A stretch of DNA of 64,000 nucleotides from Vibrio algivorus (GCF_002218005.2 NZ_AP018678.1:186001-250000); one strand, 5' to 3'. Numbered from the stretch's first letter, positions 44,547 to 53,682 are shown. A program made the numbers and translations. Notes: generated from the letters alone by a model not told the origin.

Positions 44547-45758
44547 ATGTCAGTCGATACGCAAGTGCAAAGAAGTTGGTTTGAAGATGTCATGGTACCT
44601 TGTTACAACCCGATGGAAATGATTCCAGTACGCGGACAAGGTTCTGTTGTTTGGGATCAACAAGGTAAGGAGTATATTGATTTCGCAGGTGGTATTGCGG
44701 TGAGCTGTCTTGGTCACTGTCACCCTGTGATGGTTGAAGCATTGATGGAGCAAGCCAATAAAATTTGGCACTTGAGCAATGTAATGACTAATGAACCGGC
44801 ATTACGTTTAGCTAAGAAACTGACGGAAATTAGTTTCGCTGAAAAAGTATTTTTTGCCAACTCTGGCGCAGAAGCAAATGAAGCAGCACTGAAATTAGCT
44901 CGCCGCTGGGCAAAAGAAACCCATGGTGAAGAAAAAAGTGAAATTATCGCCTTTACCCAAGGTTTTCATGGACGTACCTTCTTCACTGTTACCGTTGGTG
45001 GTCAACCTGCCTATTCCGATGGTTTTGGCCCTAAACCAGGCGGTATTACCCATATTCCTTATAACGATCTTGAAGCATTAAAAGCGCACTTATCTGATAA
45101 AACCTGTGCAGTGATGATGGAGCCTTTGCAAGGTGAGGGTGGTGTCGTTTCTCCAGATCCTGAATTTGTACAAGCGGTGAGAGATCTTTGTGATCAACAC
45201 CATGCGTTATTGATCTTTGACGAAGTGCAAACGGGTAACGGCAGAACTGGACATTTTTATGCTTATCAAGAGCTTGGCGTGACGCCAGATATTCTATCTA
45301 CTGCAAAATCTCTTGGTGGTGGTTTCCCAATTGGTGCGATGCTTACCACAACCGAACTAGCGCAGCATATGAAACCTGGTGTACATGGCTCAACCTATGG
45401 CGGTAACCCATTAGCATGTGCGGTCGCTGAAGCGGTAGTCAATCACATTAGTCAACCCTCAGTGCTACAAGGTGTAGCTGAGCGTGAGCAATGGCTCAAG
45501 CAAGGCTTATCTGGATTAAACGATAAGTACGGCTTATTTGCAGACATTCGTGGTAAAGGGTTACTGATTGGTGCCGAACTTAATGATGAGTGGAAAGGGC
45601 GGGCGCGCGATATTTTAGTCGCGGCAGGTCAACATGGCTTATTACTATTAGTAGCAGGCGCTAACGTAGTGCGTTTTACGCCGTCTTTAGTGATAACCCA
45701 AAAAGAAATCGCTCAAGGTTTGGAGAAACTCGATCAAGCCATCGCCTCACTTGTTTAA
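44547..45758 (+). CDS. argD: Acetylornithine/succinylornithine aminotransferase
   Basis: A PLP aminotransferase used in arginine synthesis and, with AstA next door, probably also in arginine breakdown (AstC role). The 403 residues contain EVQTGNGRTG and the PLP lysine in STAKSLGGGFPIGAM. I chose ATG 44547 after AGAGGATTAGGG; a GTG eight codons earlier is less good. It is the only ornithine-type aminotransferase in the window and completes the argEBCGH set, apart from carbamoyltransferase. Confidence 0.95.
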   Translation: MSVDTQVQRSWFEDVMVPCYNPMEMIPVRGQGSVVWDQQGKEYIDFAGGIAVSCLGHCHPVMVEALMEQANKIWHLSNVMTNEPALRLAKKLTEISFAEKVFFANSGAEANEAALKLARRWAKETHGEEKSEIIAFTQGFHGRTFFTVTVGGQPAYSDGFGPKPGGITHIPYNDLEALKAHLSDKTCAVMMEPLQGEGGVVSPDPEFVQAVRDLCDQHHALLIFDEVQTGNGRTGHFYAYQELGVTPDILSTAKSLGGGFPIGAMLTTTELAQHMKPGVHGSTYGGNPLACAVAEAVVNHISQPSVLQGVAEREQWLKQGLSGLNDKYGLFADIRGKGLLIGAELNDEWKGRARDILVAAGQHGLLLLVAGANVVRFTPSLVITQKEIAQGLEKLDQAIASLV

Positions 45759-45818
45759 TCTTTTTCTACCATTCAAATACTAGGGCAGCTCAGGTTGCCC
45801 TATGATTTATGGAGACTC

Positions 45819-45858
45819 TATCCCAAGTGGACTCTGCATCTTAAAGTTCTTGGGTATA
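45819..45858. repeat. Shrunken TATACCC element between argD and astA
   Basis: TATCCCAAGTGGACT is followed almost directly by GCATCTTAAAGTTCTTGGGTATA-type sequence in its last 23 bases. These are the two ends of the 265-bp element with the interior gone. A GGGCA...TGCCC hairpin precedes it (45783-45800). Confidence 0.6.
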
Positions 45859-45912
45859 TTTTAAGGCTATTGCCCTTAACAACAGTGTCCTTAAGAAAAG
45901 GAAGGAGGCAAT

Positions 45913-46941
45913 ATGATCATCGTTCGACCGATTCAATTGTCTGATTATGATGCGCTGTATCGTTGCGCTGAAGAGTCCGGTCATGGTTTTACTTCTTTAC
46001 CGCTTAACCAAGAGATTCTGACTCGCCGTATTGAAAATTCACAACAAAGCTTTTTAAAATCATCACAAGACGGCCAATTTATACGTCAGGATGAAAGTTA
46101 TCTTATGGTGGCGGTCGATAGTGAAACCAACGAAATTATTGGTACAACTGGCATTGAAGCATCGATTGGTTGGGATGTGCCAGCTTATAGTTATCACATC
46201 AGTAAAGTCGTCCACAGTTCAAATCGGCTGAAAGTACGTAATGAAGTACAAGTACTGACGCTTGGTAATAACTACACTGGCAGCAGCGAGTTATGCACTT
46301 TATTTTTACGGCCAGAATACCGCCAAGGCCTTAATGGTCGATTATTATCTAAGTGTCGTTTTTTAATGTTGGCACAATTTCCGGAACGTTTTTCTGACAC
46401 TATTATTGCTGAAATGCGTGGTGTTAGTGATGCACAAGGCAACTCACCATTTTGGCAATGGCTTAAGCAACATTTTTTCTCGATTGATTTCACATTGGCC
46501 GATTACTTAACCGGTATTGGTAGTAAAGGGTTTATCGCTGATTTAATGCCTAAGCTGCCGATTTATGTCAATTTGCTTAGTCCTGAAGCACAAGCAGTGA
46601 TTGGTAAGGTTCATCAACAAACTGCTCCGGCATTAAAGTTGCTGGAACGAGAAGGGTTTTCTTGCCGTGGTTATGTCGATATTTTTGACGCAGGACCAAC
46701 GGTTGAATGCGATCGTGAGCGTATTCACTCGATACAGCAATCGCTGCTAACTAAAGTGGAAGTGCGTACTCATTCTTCTTCACAGCAATACCTTATTGCC
46801 AATACGAAGCTACAAGAATTTAGAGCGACGTTGGCAAAAGCTGCTTACGATTCTGAACGCAATACGATTTATCTTGCACCAGATGTTGCAGAGCAATTAT
46901 TAGTGGAAACTGGCGATAGCTTAAGAGTATTAGCTCAATAA
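45913..46941 (+). CDS. astA: Arginine N-succinyltransferase
   Basis: AstA transfers succinyl from succinyl-CoA to arginine, the first step of the ammonia-producing AST pathway. The 342 residues (E. coli 344) begin IIVRPIQLSDYDAL and include SELCTLFLRPEYRQGLNGRL and the Gly/His-rich core AEMRGVSDAQGNSPFW. AAGGAAGGAGG precedes the ATG. The succinylglutamate semialdehyde dehydrogenase gene astD, often next in vibrios, is not present here. Confidence 0.95.
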   Translation: MIIVRPIQLSDYDALYRCAEESGHGFTSLPLNQEILTRRIENSQQSFLKSSQDGQFIRQDESYLMVAVDSETNEIIGTTGIEASIGWDVPAYSYHISKVVHSSNRLKVRNEVQVLTLGNNYTGSSELCTLFLRPEYRQGLNGRLLSKCRFLMLAQFPERFSDTIIAEMRGVSDAQGNSPFWQWLKQHFFSIDFTLADYLTGIGSKGFIADLMPKLPIYVNLLSPEAQAVIGKVHQQTAPALKLLEREGFSCRGYVDIFDAGPTVECDRERIHSIQQSLLTKVEVRTHSSSQQYLIANTKLQEFRATLAKAAYDSERNTIYLAPDVAEQLLVETGDSLRVLAQ

Positions 46942-46991
46942 AAACGCTGGGGTTTGTGAGTTTTTAGAAAGTTATTAATACCTTAAATAAT

Positions 46992-47006
46992 AGTCACTTG
47001 GGTATA
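46992..47006. repeat. Single terminal repeat of the TATACCC element
   Basis: AGTCACTTGGGTATA is one end of the 265-bp element without a partner. It lies between astA and the DUF1338 gene. Confidence 0.45.
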
Positions 47007-47053
47007 GAACTTGAACTATAGTTAATTGAATCATGATTATTGGAGAGGAAGCC

Positions 47054-47851
47054 ATGGTAACGGTTGAAAAATTATTTGAACAACTTTGGCAAGATTACGT
47101 CAAACGTTTGTGTCCTTCGGCATCAAAAGTTCAAAAACTATTGAGTCAAAAAAGCGACAAATTAATCAACGACCATATTGCGTTACGAACCTTTTCAGGC
47201 AGTAAATTAGGATTAGCTCAACTGGCTAAGCATTTTGTACAGCTTGGCTATCAACCAGCCGGAGAGTACCACTTTGAAGCGAAAAAGTTGTACGCCCAAC
47301 ACTATCAACATCCTGATCCATTATTTCCCAAAGTATTTATTAGCGAATTATGCTTAGATCAATGTTCTGACACGCTTAACCAAATCGTTAATAAGCTGCT
47401 TCATGATTTACCAAGCCAATATAGTGATGATGTGCGGTTCTTATCTCAAGGACGGCCTTGGCGTGTCAGCAAAGAAGATTATCAAACTCTAGCGCAAGAA
47501 AGTGAATATGCAGCTTGGGTTGCTGCACATGGCTTTGGGGCGAATCATTTTACTGTGAGCGTCAATCATCTAGCGGGTTTTCTAGATCTTGAACAAGTGA
47601 ATGACTTCTTAGTGTGGCATCACTTTGAAATGAATCATGCTGGTGGGGATATTAAAGGCAGTCAAGAGGTTGGTTTACAGCAATCTTCTACTTTAGCGGA
47701 TAAGGTAAAAGTAGAATTTATCGATGGTGAGTTGGAGATCCCTGGTGGATTTTATGAATTTGCTAAGCGATTTGAGCAAGAAGATGGAGAGTTGTATCAA
47801 GGCTTTGTCACCGCTTCCGCGGATAAGATTTTTGAAAGTACTAATATGTAA
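47054..47851 (+). CDS. DUF1338 protein (2-oxoadipate dioxygenase/decarboxylase superfamily)
   Basis: The 265 residues match the short type of DUF1338. Likely metal ligands are the histidine in NDHIALRTF (residue 41), one in GANHFTVSVNH (165-172) and an acidic residue in EIPGGFYEFAKRF. The characterised member HglS is an iron enzyme that converts 2-oxoadipate to 2-hydroxyglutarate in lysine breakdown; the substrate of this shorter form is unproven. The ATG at 47054 follows GGAGAGGAAG. The arginine-catabolic neighbours suggest an amino acid-degradation role. Confidence 0.8.
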   Translation: MVTVEKLFEQLWQDYVKRLCPSASKVQKLLSQKSDKLINDHIALRTFSGSKLGLAQLAKHFVQLGYQPAGEYHFEAKKLYAQHYQHPDPLFPKVFISELCLDQCSDTLNQIVNKLLHDLPSQYSDDVRFLSQGRPWRVSKEDYQTLAQESEYAAWVAAHGFGANHFTVSVNHLAGFLDLEQVNDFLVWHHFEMNHAGGDIKGSQEVGLQQSSTLADKVKVEFIDGELEIPGGFYEFAKRFEQEDGELYQGFVTASADKIFESTNM

Positions 47852-47856
47852 AATAT

Positions 47857-47909
47857 GAAGTCACTTGGGTATATACGTTTCTCGAAAAATTAAGCTTTTT
47901 CGAGAAACG
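47857..47909. terminator. Single element end plus perfect CGAGAAA hairpin; shared terminator of DUF1338 gene and spoT
   Basis: GAAGTCACTTGGGTATATA (from 47857) is one end of the TATACCC element. It is followed by CGTTTCTCGAAAAA (47876-47889) and its exact inverse TTTTTCGAGAAACG (47896-47909) around TTAAGC. The hairpin is built from the heptamer repeat and lies between convergent genes 6 bases from the spoT stop; the T-run is inside the stem. Confidence 0.6.
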
Positions 47910-47915
47910 AACTCT

Positions 47916-50057
47916 CTAGTTACGCGCTCGACGTACTTTTAATGCATGTGGCATTACACGGATACGTCTCATAATTTCAGCAAGATGCACTCGATCTTTG
48001 GTCGTCAATAATAGCGTGATGGTATACAAGCGACCATCACGTTCTTCTGTCGCAATGCCATGAATGTTTGAACCAGTAGAAGAGACTACATTCGTTAAAT
48101 CAGCTAGTGCACCCTGACGGTTCTGCATGTCGACTTTTAACTCAGTAATGAATTCTTGTTCAAAATCTTTTGACCACTCAACCGCCATATAACGCTCAGG
48201 CTCTTTTTGATAGCCACGAACATTCGGACAGGTTTCACGGTGGATGACTAGGCCACGACCCGGTGAAACATGCGCAATAATGTGATCATCTGGAATTGGA
48301 TGACAGCATTTCGCATAAGTGAGCAAAATACCTTCTGCGCCACGAATAGGTAGTTTCTTTTTCTTCGAGTTGCTAGAAGCGTTCGCTTCATCTTCAGGTA
48401 CTGGCATTTCGGTCAGTTCGTCAGCATCGCCGAGTAGTCGACGTGCAATCACGATACTCATAAGCTCACCTAAACCAATGGCTGCCAGTAACTCATCGAG
48501 TGTTTTCAGTTTAAGATCGGAAAGTACATGTTTAATGTTGCCTTCACTAATGTCGCTGATAGACAGATCGCCTAGTGCGTGGTTGAGCAAGCGACGACCT
48601 AATGCCACCGATTCATCACGACGCATGGTCTTCAATACTTGGCGTATCTTAGTACGAGCGCGAGAAGTTACTACATAGTTGAGCCATGCGGCATTAGGGC
48701 GAGCCCCAGGTGCACTGATGATCTCAATGGTTTGGCCATTCTTCAGAGCTTTGCTAAGTGGGTATGGATTACGATCAACACGAGCACCAACACAGGTGTT
48801 GCCGACATCCGTGTGTACGGCATAGGCAAAGTCAACTGCGGTTGCGCCTGCCGGTAATTCAATGATGCGACCTTTTGGTGTAAAGACAAAAATCTCATCA
48901 GGGAATAAATCGGACTTAACGTGCTCGATAAACTCAAACGAGTTACCCGCACTTTGTTGTAATTCGAGTAGGCTCTGCATCCAACGCTGTGCTTTAATTT
49001 GCGCAGTGGTGCCGGAGCTATCGCCATTGGCTTTATAAGACCAGTGTGCAGCGACACCTTTATCAGCCATTTGATCCATATCTTCGGTACGGATCTGTAC
49101 TTCAACCGGCACCCCGTGTGGGCCTACCATTGAAGTATGTAAAGATTGATAGCCATTGGCCTTAGGTACCGCAATGTAGTCTTTCATACGGCCTGGGCGT
49201 GGCTTATACAGGTTATGTACTTGACCTAATACTCGGTAGCAAGTGTCTGCGGTATCAACAATCACACGGAAAGCATAGATATCCATAATGGTATGGAAAC
49301 GCTGCTCTTTAGTTCGCATTTTATTGTAGATAGAGTAAAGGTTTTTTTCTCGTCCGAGTACACGAACTTGTAAACCTGCTTCTTGTAAGCGGCCTTCAAG
49401 TTCACTGTGAATTCGTTGGATCATTTCTTTTCGATTGCCACGTGCTGCTTTGACGACTTCTTTCAAGACGCGATAGCGATTAGGGTACAAAGCTTCAAAA
49501 CCGAGTTCTTCAAGTTCAGTTTTTATATTGTGGATACCTAAACGGTGGGCAAGGGGGGAAAAAATCTCAACCGTTTCACGTGCGATACGGCGACGTTTAT
49601 CTGGGCGTAATGCGCCAAGAGTGCGCATATTGTGGGTGCGGTCAGCCAGCTTAATTAAGATCACGCGAATGTCTTGCACCATGGCTAAGATCATTTTACG
49701 GAAGTTTTCAGCTTGAGCTTCTTTACGATCGCGGAATTTGAGTTTATCGAGTTTAGAGACACCATCGACTAATTCAGCCACCGTTTCACCAAATTGAGCA
49801 GCAAGCTCTTCTTTAGTGACCTCGGTATCTTCTATTACATCATGTAATAACGCCGCCATTAAGGTTTCGTTATCAAGGTGCATTTCCGCCAGAATACGGG
49901 CTACCGCAACTGGATGAATGATGTAAGGTTCGCCGCTTGAACGACTTTGACCTTCATGAGCCTCTTTTGCGACCAAAAAGGCTTCACGCAGAGTCTCGAT
50001 TTGAGACTCTGGTAAATATTCTTGGGCAACGGCCTTTAAACTTTCAAATAAGTACAA
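47916..50057 (-). CDS. spoT: Bifunctional (p)ppGpp synthase/hydrolase SpoT
   Basis: SpoT makes and degrades the stringent-response alarmone. The 713 residues contain the HD hydrolase domain with LLHDVIEDTEV (metal-binding HD near 72-73), the synthetase domain (ANGYQSLHTSM), a TGS domain (IFVFTPKGRIIELPAGATAV) and a C-terminal ACT domain (LADLTNVVSSTGSNIHG). The intact HD motif distinguishes SpoT from RelA. It follows rpoZ by 25 bases, the standard rpoZ-spoT operon. Confidence 0.97.
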   Translation of the reverse strand: MYLFESLKAVAQEYLPESQIETLREAFLVAKEAHEGQSRSSGEPYIIHPVAVARILAEMHLDNETLMAALLHDVIEDTEVTKEELAAQFGETVAELVDGVSKLDKLKFRDRKEAQAENFRKMILAMVQDIRVILIKLADRTHNMRTLGALRPDKRRRIARETVEIFSPLAHRLGIHNIKTELEELGFEALYPNRYRVLKEVVKAARGNRKEMIQRIHSELEGRLQEAGLQVRVLGREKNLYSIYNKMRTKEQRFHTIMDIYAFRVIVDTADTCYRVLGQVHNLYKPRPGRMKDYIAVPKANGYQSLHTSMVGPHGVPVEVQIRTEDMDQMADKGVAAHWSYKANGDSSGTTAQIKAQRWMQSLLELQQSAGNSFEFIEHVKSDLFPDEIFVFTPKGRIIELPAGATAVDFAYAVHTDVGNTCVGARVDRNPYPLSKALKNGQTIEIISAPGARPNAAWLNYVVTSRARTKIRQVLKTMRRDESVALGRRLLNHALGDLSISDISEGNIKHVLSDLKLKTLDELLAAIGLGELMSIVIARRLLGDADELTEMPVPEDEANASSNSKKKKLPIRGAEGILLTYAKCCHPIPDDHIIAHVSPGRGLVIHRETCPNVRGYQKEPERYMAVEWSKDFEQEFITELKVDMQNRQGALADLTNVVSSTGSNIHGIATEERDGRLYTITLLLTTKDRVHLAEIMRRIRVMPHALKVRRARN

Positions 50058-50082
50058 TTGTTATACGCCCAGAATAGAGAGA

Positions 50083-50355
50083 TTAACGGTGGTGAACGAT
50101 GCTGCTTACTGCTGCTAATTCTGCCGCGTCTTGCTCTTGTTGTTCTTGGCGCTCACGTGCGTCGAGTACTTCTTTAGTGATCAAGCCTTCTTCGATTTCA
50201 CGTAGTGCGATAACAGTAGTCTTATCATTTTCTTCAGGAACCAATGCATCTTTGTTGCCAGTTTGCATTTGACGAGCGCGGCGAGCCGCAATTAGGACTA
50301 GGTCGAAACGGTTACCGACTTTTTCAACAGCGTCTTGGACAGTTACGCGTGCCAT
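50083..50355 (-). CDS. rpoZ: RNA polymerase omega subunit
   Basis: Omega helps fold and hold beta-prime and forms one ppGpp site. The 90 residues (E. coli 91) start MARVTVQDAVEKVGNRFDLV and carry RRARQMQTGNKDALVPEEND. An upstream in-frame start adding four residues is not used in the family. It lies between gmk and spoT. Confidence 0.98.
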   Translation of the reverse strand: MARVTVQDAVEKVGNRFDLVLIAARRARQMQTGNKDALVPEENDKTTVIALREIEEGLITKEVLDARERQEQQEQDAAELAAVSSIVHHR

Positions 50356-50476
50356 GGTTGACTCCAATTAGTGAATTTTATTTAGAATGACGGGAAATTA
50401 TACAGCCTTACTGTAACAGTTTCTAGCAATAACATTCCCGTTGAGAAATTTACTTTGTTCGCGCGTGTGCAGGAAA

Positions 50477-51103
50477 TTACTCTGCCAACAACGCTTTTAA
50501 CATGCCGTTATATTTAACCGCTTGTTTGTCTTGTTTTAGACGCTCTGCACGAATAATAGCTTTAAAGTCCATTAATGCAGCATCAAAGTCATCATTGATG
50601 ATCAGATAATCATATTCATCATAATGAGAAATTTCAGATTTTGCCTTGCTCATGCGACCAGCGATCACTTCTTCGCTATCTTGTCCACGAGTATTTAAAC
50701 GTCGCTCTAACTCACCATTAGATGGCGGTAAAATAAAGATACCTTTGGCGTGTGGCATTTGAGTGCGAATTTGACGTGCGCCTTGCCAATCGATATCTAA
50801 GAAAATATCGATACCTTTATTTAGGTTTTCTTCGATCCACACACGAGAAGTGCCGTAATAATTACCAAACACTTCAGCATGCTCTAGAAATACACCTTGT
50901 TCCATTAATTCAACAAAGTGTTGTTTTTCAACAAAGTGATAATGAATGCCATCTTCTTCTCCAGGACGTTTTTCACGTGTGGTGTGTGAAATAGAGACCT
51001 TCATTGCGTAGTTAGGGTTTCTTTCTAACATAGCAGAGATGAGGCTAGACTTACCCGCACCACTCGGTGCAGAAACAATATAAAGGGTACCTTTACCGAT
51101 CAT
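50477..51103 (-). CDS. gmk: Guanylate kinase
   Basis: Gmk phosphorylates GMP to GDP. The 208 residues show the P-loop SAPSGAGKSSL (11-21), the GMP-binding SHTTREKRPGEEDGIHYHF and LDIDWQGARQI. It is the first gene of the gmk-rpoZ-spoT series, all tied to guanine nucleotide supply and alarmone use. 121 bases separate it from rpoZ without an evident terminator. Confidence 0.98.
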   Translation of the reverse strand: MIGKGTLYIVSAPSGAGKSSLISAMLERNPNYAMKVSISHTTREKRPGEEDGIHYHFVEKQHFVELMEQGVFLEHAEVFGNYYGTSRVWIEENLNKGIDIFLDIDWQGARQIRTQMPHAKGIFILPPSNGELERRLNTRGQDSEEVIAGRMSKAKSEISHYDEYDYLIINDDFDAALMDFKAIIRAERLKQDKQAVKYNGMLKALLAE

Positions 51104-51265
51104 TATTCATTCACTTTTGTTGAGGCTTATCGTTACCATTTTAGTCAACTCGACAGTTTAGCCAAAGCATTAAAAACAATAAGGATAAAAAAGGGGAGCG
51201 AAGAGTAGCATAAGGGATAGGGAATTTGAATTAGTAAGCCCGTTTTGTCGATAAAATTAAATCGA

Positions 51266-51311
51266 TATTCCCAAGTAACGTCAAGATGCAACGTGACGTT
51301 ACTTGGGGATA
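51266..51311. repeat. 46-bp palindromic derivative of the TATACCC element
   Basis: TATTCCCAAGTAACGTCA and TGACGTTACTTGGGGATA form a nearly perfect 18-bp stem around AGATGCAACG. It lies between gmk and the convergently unrelated metT end; it follows metT by 20 bases and may act as its 3' hairpin. Confidence 0.7.
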
Positions 51312-51331
51312 GAATAGATAAGAGGCTTTAC

Positions 51332-52687
51332 TTAGGAGTGACGATTTTTCACAAATACCGCAATGATTGCGCAAACAGCCAAAATTAAGCAGTAGAAAGA
51401 GTTCGAGACAATGTCTAGTGGTGACAATTGAAATACTGAGCCGAGTAATAATATTTGTGCGCCATAAGGTAAAAGACCTTGAGTGACACAAGAGAAAATA
51501 TCCAACAGACTTGCAGAACGTTTCGCACTTACATCGTTTTGTACTGATAATTCACGCGCCACACTGCCTGAAACAATGATGGCTACCGTATTATTCGCAG
51601 TACAGAAGTTGGTTAGAGACACTAAAATTGCAATGCCTAATTCACTGGCTCTTGAGTTGGCTTTGGCAGAATGCTTTGCGCCAAATTGATGAATAATACG
51701 GCTCACTAGTTGCGTTAAAAAGGTTAAACCACCTTGCTGGCGCATTAATTCACTTAGACCTCCAATTAGCATCGACAATAAGAAGATTTCTTGCATATTG
51801 CCAAAGCCAGCATAAATATCTTTGCCTAACTGAGCGAATGCGTAATCTGGCACTGAATATAAGCTTACCCCACCGGCTAGAATAATCCCTAAAGTTAACA
51901 CGACAAATACATTCAGACCTGAAACTGCTAAAACTAGAATGGTTAGATAAGGTAGAATTTTCAGCCATTCGATATCACCGGTTGCAGGTGTTTGAGTGGC
52001 TGTGCTGCTTAAAGCAAAAATCACAATTGCGATTAACGCTGCTGGAATGGCAATTTTGACGTTTTCGCGGAATTTATCTTTCATCTCACAACCTTGTGAG
52101 CGAGTGGCCGCGATAGTGGTATCAGAGATGATCGACAAGTTATCGCCAAACATCGCACCGCTTAATACTACCCCAGCGGTTAGTGGCATGCTCATGCCAG
52201 CTGATTGAGCAATACCAACCGCAACCGGAGCAACGGCAGCAATAGTGCCCATTGAAGTGCCCATTGCGGTAGCGATAAATGCCGAGATTAAAAAGATACC
52301 TGGTAAGATCATATTGGTAGGCAGCAAAGACAAGCCAAGGTTTACTGTGGCATCTACCCCACCAGATGCTTTAGCCACCGCCGCAAAGGCTCCGGCAAGC
52401 AAGTAGATCATGCACATTGCGATAATGTCTTGGTGACCAACCCCATTTAAAAATTGCTCAATCGCTTTATTGATTTTTTCTTTGCTTAATAAGATTGCAA
52501 CAACAATGGCTGGCAAGGTAGCAATCGGAGCTGGCAGTTGATAAAACGCAAAATCAACACCTTGAATGGTTAAGTAAGTGCCGACGCCAATGAATAATGT
52601 TAGGAATACACCGAGTGGTAGTAATGCCAATGCGGACGGTGCAGGGCGATGAGGTGGAGTGGGTTTTGATGATTCAGGGGCAGACAT
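51332..52687 (-). CDS. metT: NhaC-family transporter, probable methionine transporter MetT
   Basis: A 451-residue protein with about eleven membrane helices and the NhaC superfamily motifs AFIATAMGTSMGTIAAVAPV and GAMFGDNLSIISDTTIAAT. NhaC relatives are often called Na+/H+ antiporters, but genomic studies of the MetJ regulon assigned members with MetJ sites as methionine transporters (MetT). Here three met boxes lie 72-95 bases upstream of the ATG. The ATG of MSAPESSKPTPPH at 52687 is preferred over a 46-codon upstream extension that would run through the boxes. Confidence 0.8.
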   Translation of the reverse strand: MSAPESSKPTPPHRPAPSALALLPLGVFLTLFIGVGTYLTIQGVDFAFYQLPAPIATLPAIVVAILLSKEKINKAIEQFLNGVGHQDIIAMCMIYLLAGAFAAVAKASGGVDATVNLGLSLLPTNMILPGIFLISAFIATAMGTSMGTIAAVAPVAVGIAQSAGMSMPLTAGVVLSGAMFGDNLSIISDTTIAATRSQGCEMKDKFRENVKIAIPAALIAIVIFALSSTATQTPATGDIEWLKILPYLTILVLAVSGLNVFVVLTLGIILAGGVSLYSVPDYAFAQLGKDIYAGFGNMQEIFLLSMLIGGLSELMRQQGGLTFLTQLVSRIIHQFGAKHSAKANSRASELGIAILVSLTNFCTANNTVAIIVSGSVARELSVQNDVSAKRSASLLDIFSCVTQGLLPYGAQILLLGSVFQLSPLDIVSNSFYCLILAVCAIIAVFVKNRHS

Positions 52688-52758
52688 AACACACCAATAT
52701 AAATGGAAGAACAAAAACAAAATAGGCCGCGCAGAGTAAAGCTTGTACAGTGAGATGT

Positions 52759-52782
52759 CAACGTCTAGACGTCTAAATGTCT
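52759..52782. promoter_or_regulatory. MetJ operator upstream of metT
   Basis: Three contiguous octamers read CAACGTCT, AGACGTCT (perfect) and AAATGTCT on the plus strand; on the coding strand this is AGACATTT, AGACGTCT, AGACGTTG. The middle pair matches the metF operator. Confidence 0.87.
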
Positions 52783-52826
52783 GTGTGAGGTGTTCTAAAT
52801 CAGAATCGATATAAGACAGGAACAAC

Positions 52827-52856
52827 GAAAAAGGCGACTTGATGGTCGCCTTTGTT
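52827..52856 (-). terminator. Terminator of the scs-like operon
   Basis: AAGGCGAC and GTCGCCTT pair around TTGATG; on the minus strand the stem is followed by TTTTTCGTTG. It separates the scs-like genes from metT. Confidence 0.85.
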
Positions 52857-52895
52857 TCACCGGTTATGTTCTTTTCAAGTTATCCAAACCTGAGA

Positions 52896-53636
52896 TTATT
52901 TAGCGAGTTGCGCTTGGATAATAGGTTCTAACTTTTCAATGGGTAAATATCCTGGAATTACTTCATCACCAATTAACATTGCAGGGGTGCCTTGTAAGCC
53001 AAGTTGAGCAAATAATTGGTAGTTTTTAGTCACTTGTTGTTGGGTTTTATTTATCTCTTCTAATTGCTCACGAGTATCCGTTTTCTTTGCCACTTGAAGT
53101 AGTGACGCAGGGTTGTGACTACCTGGTTTGTTGACTAATAATTCACTGACCTCGGCAAACTTGCTTGGCTTATTTTGCCAAGTATTTAACGCATAAGTCG
53201 CCGAGTTTTGTTTACTATTGATCTCTTTTAGTGGCACTAAAATATCGATGACTTTTATCTCAGGATATTTTTTGGTTAGTTGCTGTAATACCGGCGTCAA
53301 TTTTTTACACCAAGGACAGCTGTAGTCGGTGAAAAACGCAATTGTTAGCTTGGGATCTTTCGCGCCATAAGACGGCTGATCAGGGTTGTTATAGATATAG
53401 TCATTATTTTGTTGTAGTACGGCATCAAATTGGTTTTGCTGGTGGATATAGCGCTGTAAGCTTTCGTGTAGACTATCAACTACCTGTGGGTTATCGCGTA
53501 ATATTTGATTGATCTCGTTAATTTTTTGCTCCGTCTCTTGTGGCAGTGCTGCAGCGTGTAGTGTGGCTGTCGTTAAGCTCATCATGAGAAGGCTAATCCA
53601 AATAAATGCGCGTTGTTTGTGTGTTGTTTTCATCAT
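52896..53636 (-). CDS. scsC: Periplasmic DsbA-fold thiol oxidoreductase (ScsC-like)
   Basis: The 246 residues have a signal peptide (ending about residue 28, TLHA), a helical N-terminal segment (about 33-85) like the oligomerisation stalk of ScsC, and a thioredoxin fold with the active site CPWC and cis-proline loop GTPAMLIG. Scs proteins protect against copper by managing periplasmic thiols; ScsC is kept reduced by ScsB. The assignment rests on the ScsB- and ScsD-like neighbours. A half copy of the palindrome at 5222-5281 overlaps the 3' end. A second ATG one codon later is possible. Confidence 0.8.
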   Translation of the reverse strand: MMKTTHKQRAFIWISLLMMSLTTATLHAAALPQETEQKINEINQILRDNPQVVDSLHESLQRYIHQQNQFDAVLQQNNDYIYNNPDQPSYGAKDPKLTIAFFTDYSCPWCKKLTPVLQQLTKKYPEIKVIDILVPLKEINSKQNSATYALNTWQNKPSKFAEVSELLVNKPGSHNPASLLQVAKKTDTREQLEEINKTQQQVTKNYQLFAQLGLQGTPAMLIGDEVIPGYLPIEKLEPIIQAQLAK

Positions 53637-53682
53637 ATTTCCTAAAAAGAGTTCTTAAATAATTTGCTAGAAAGTGGCAGTG

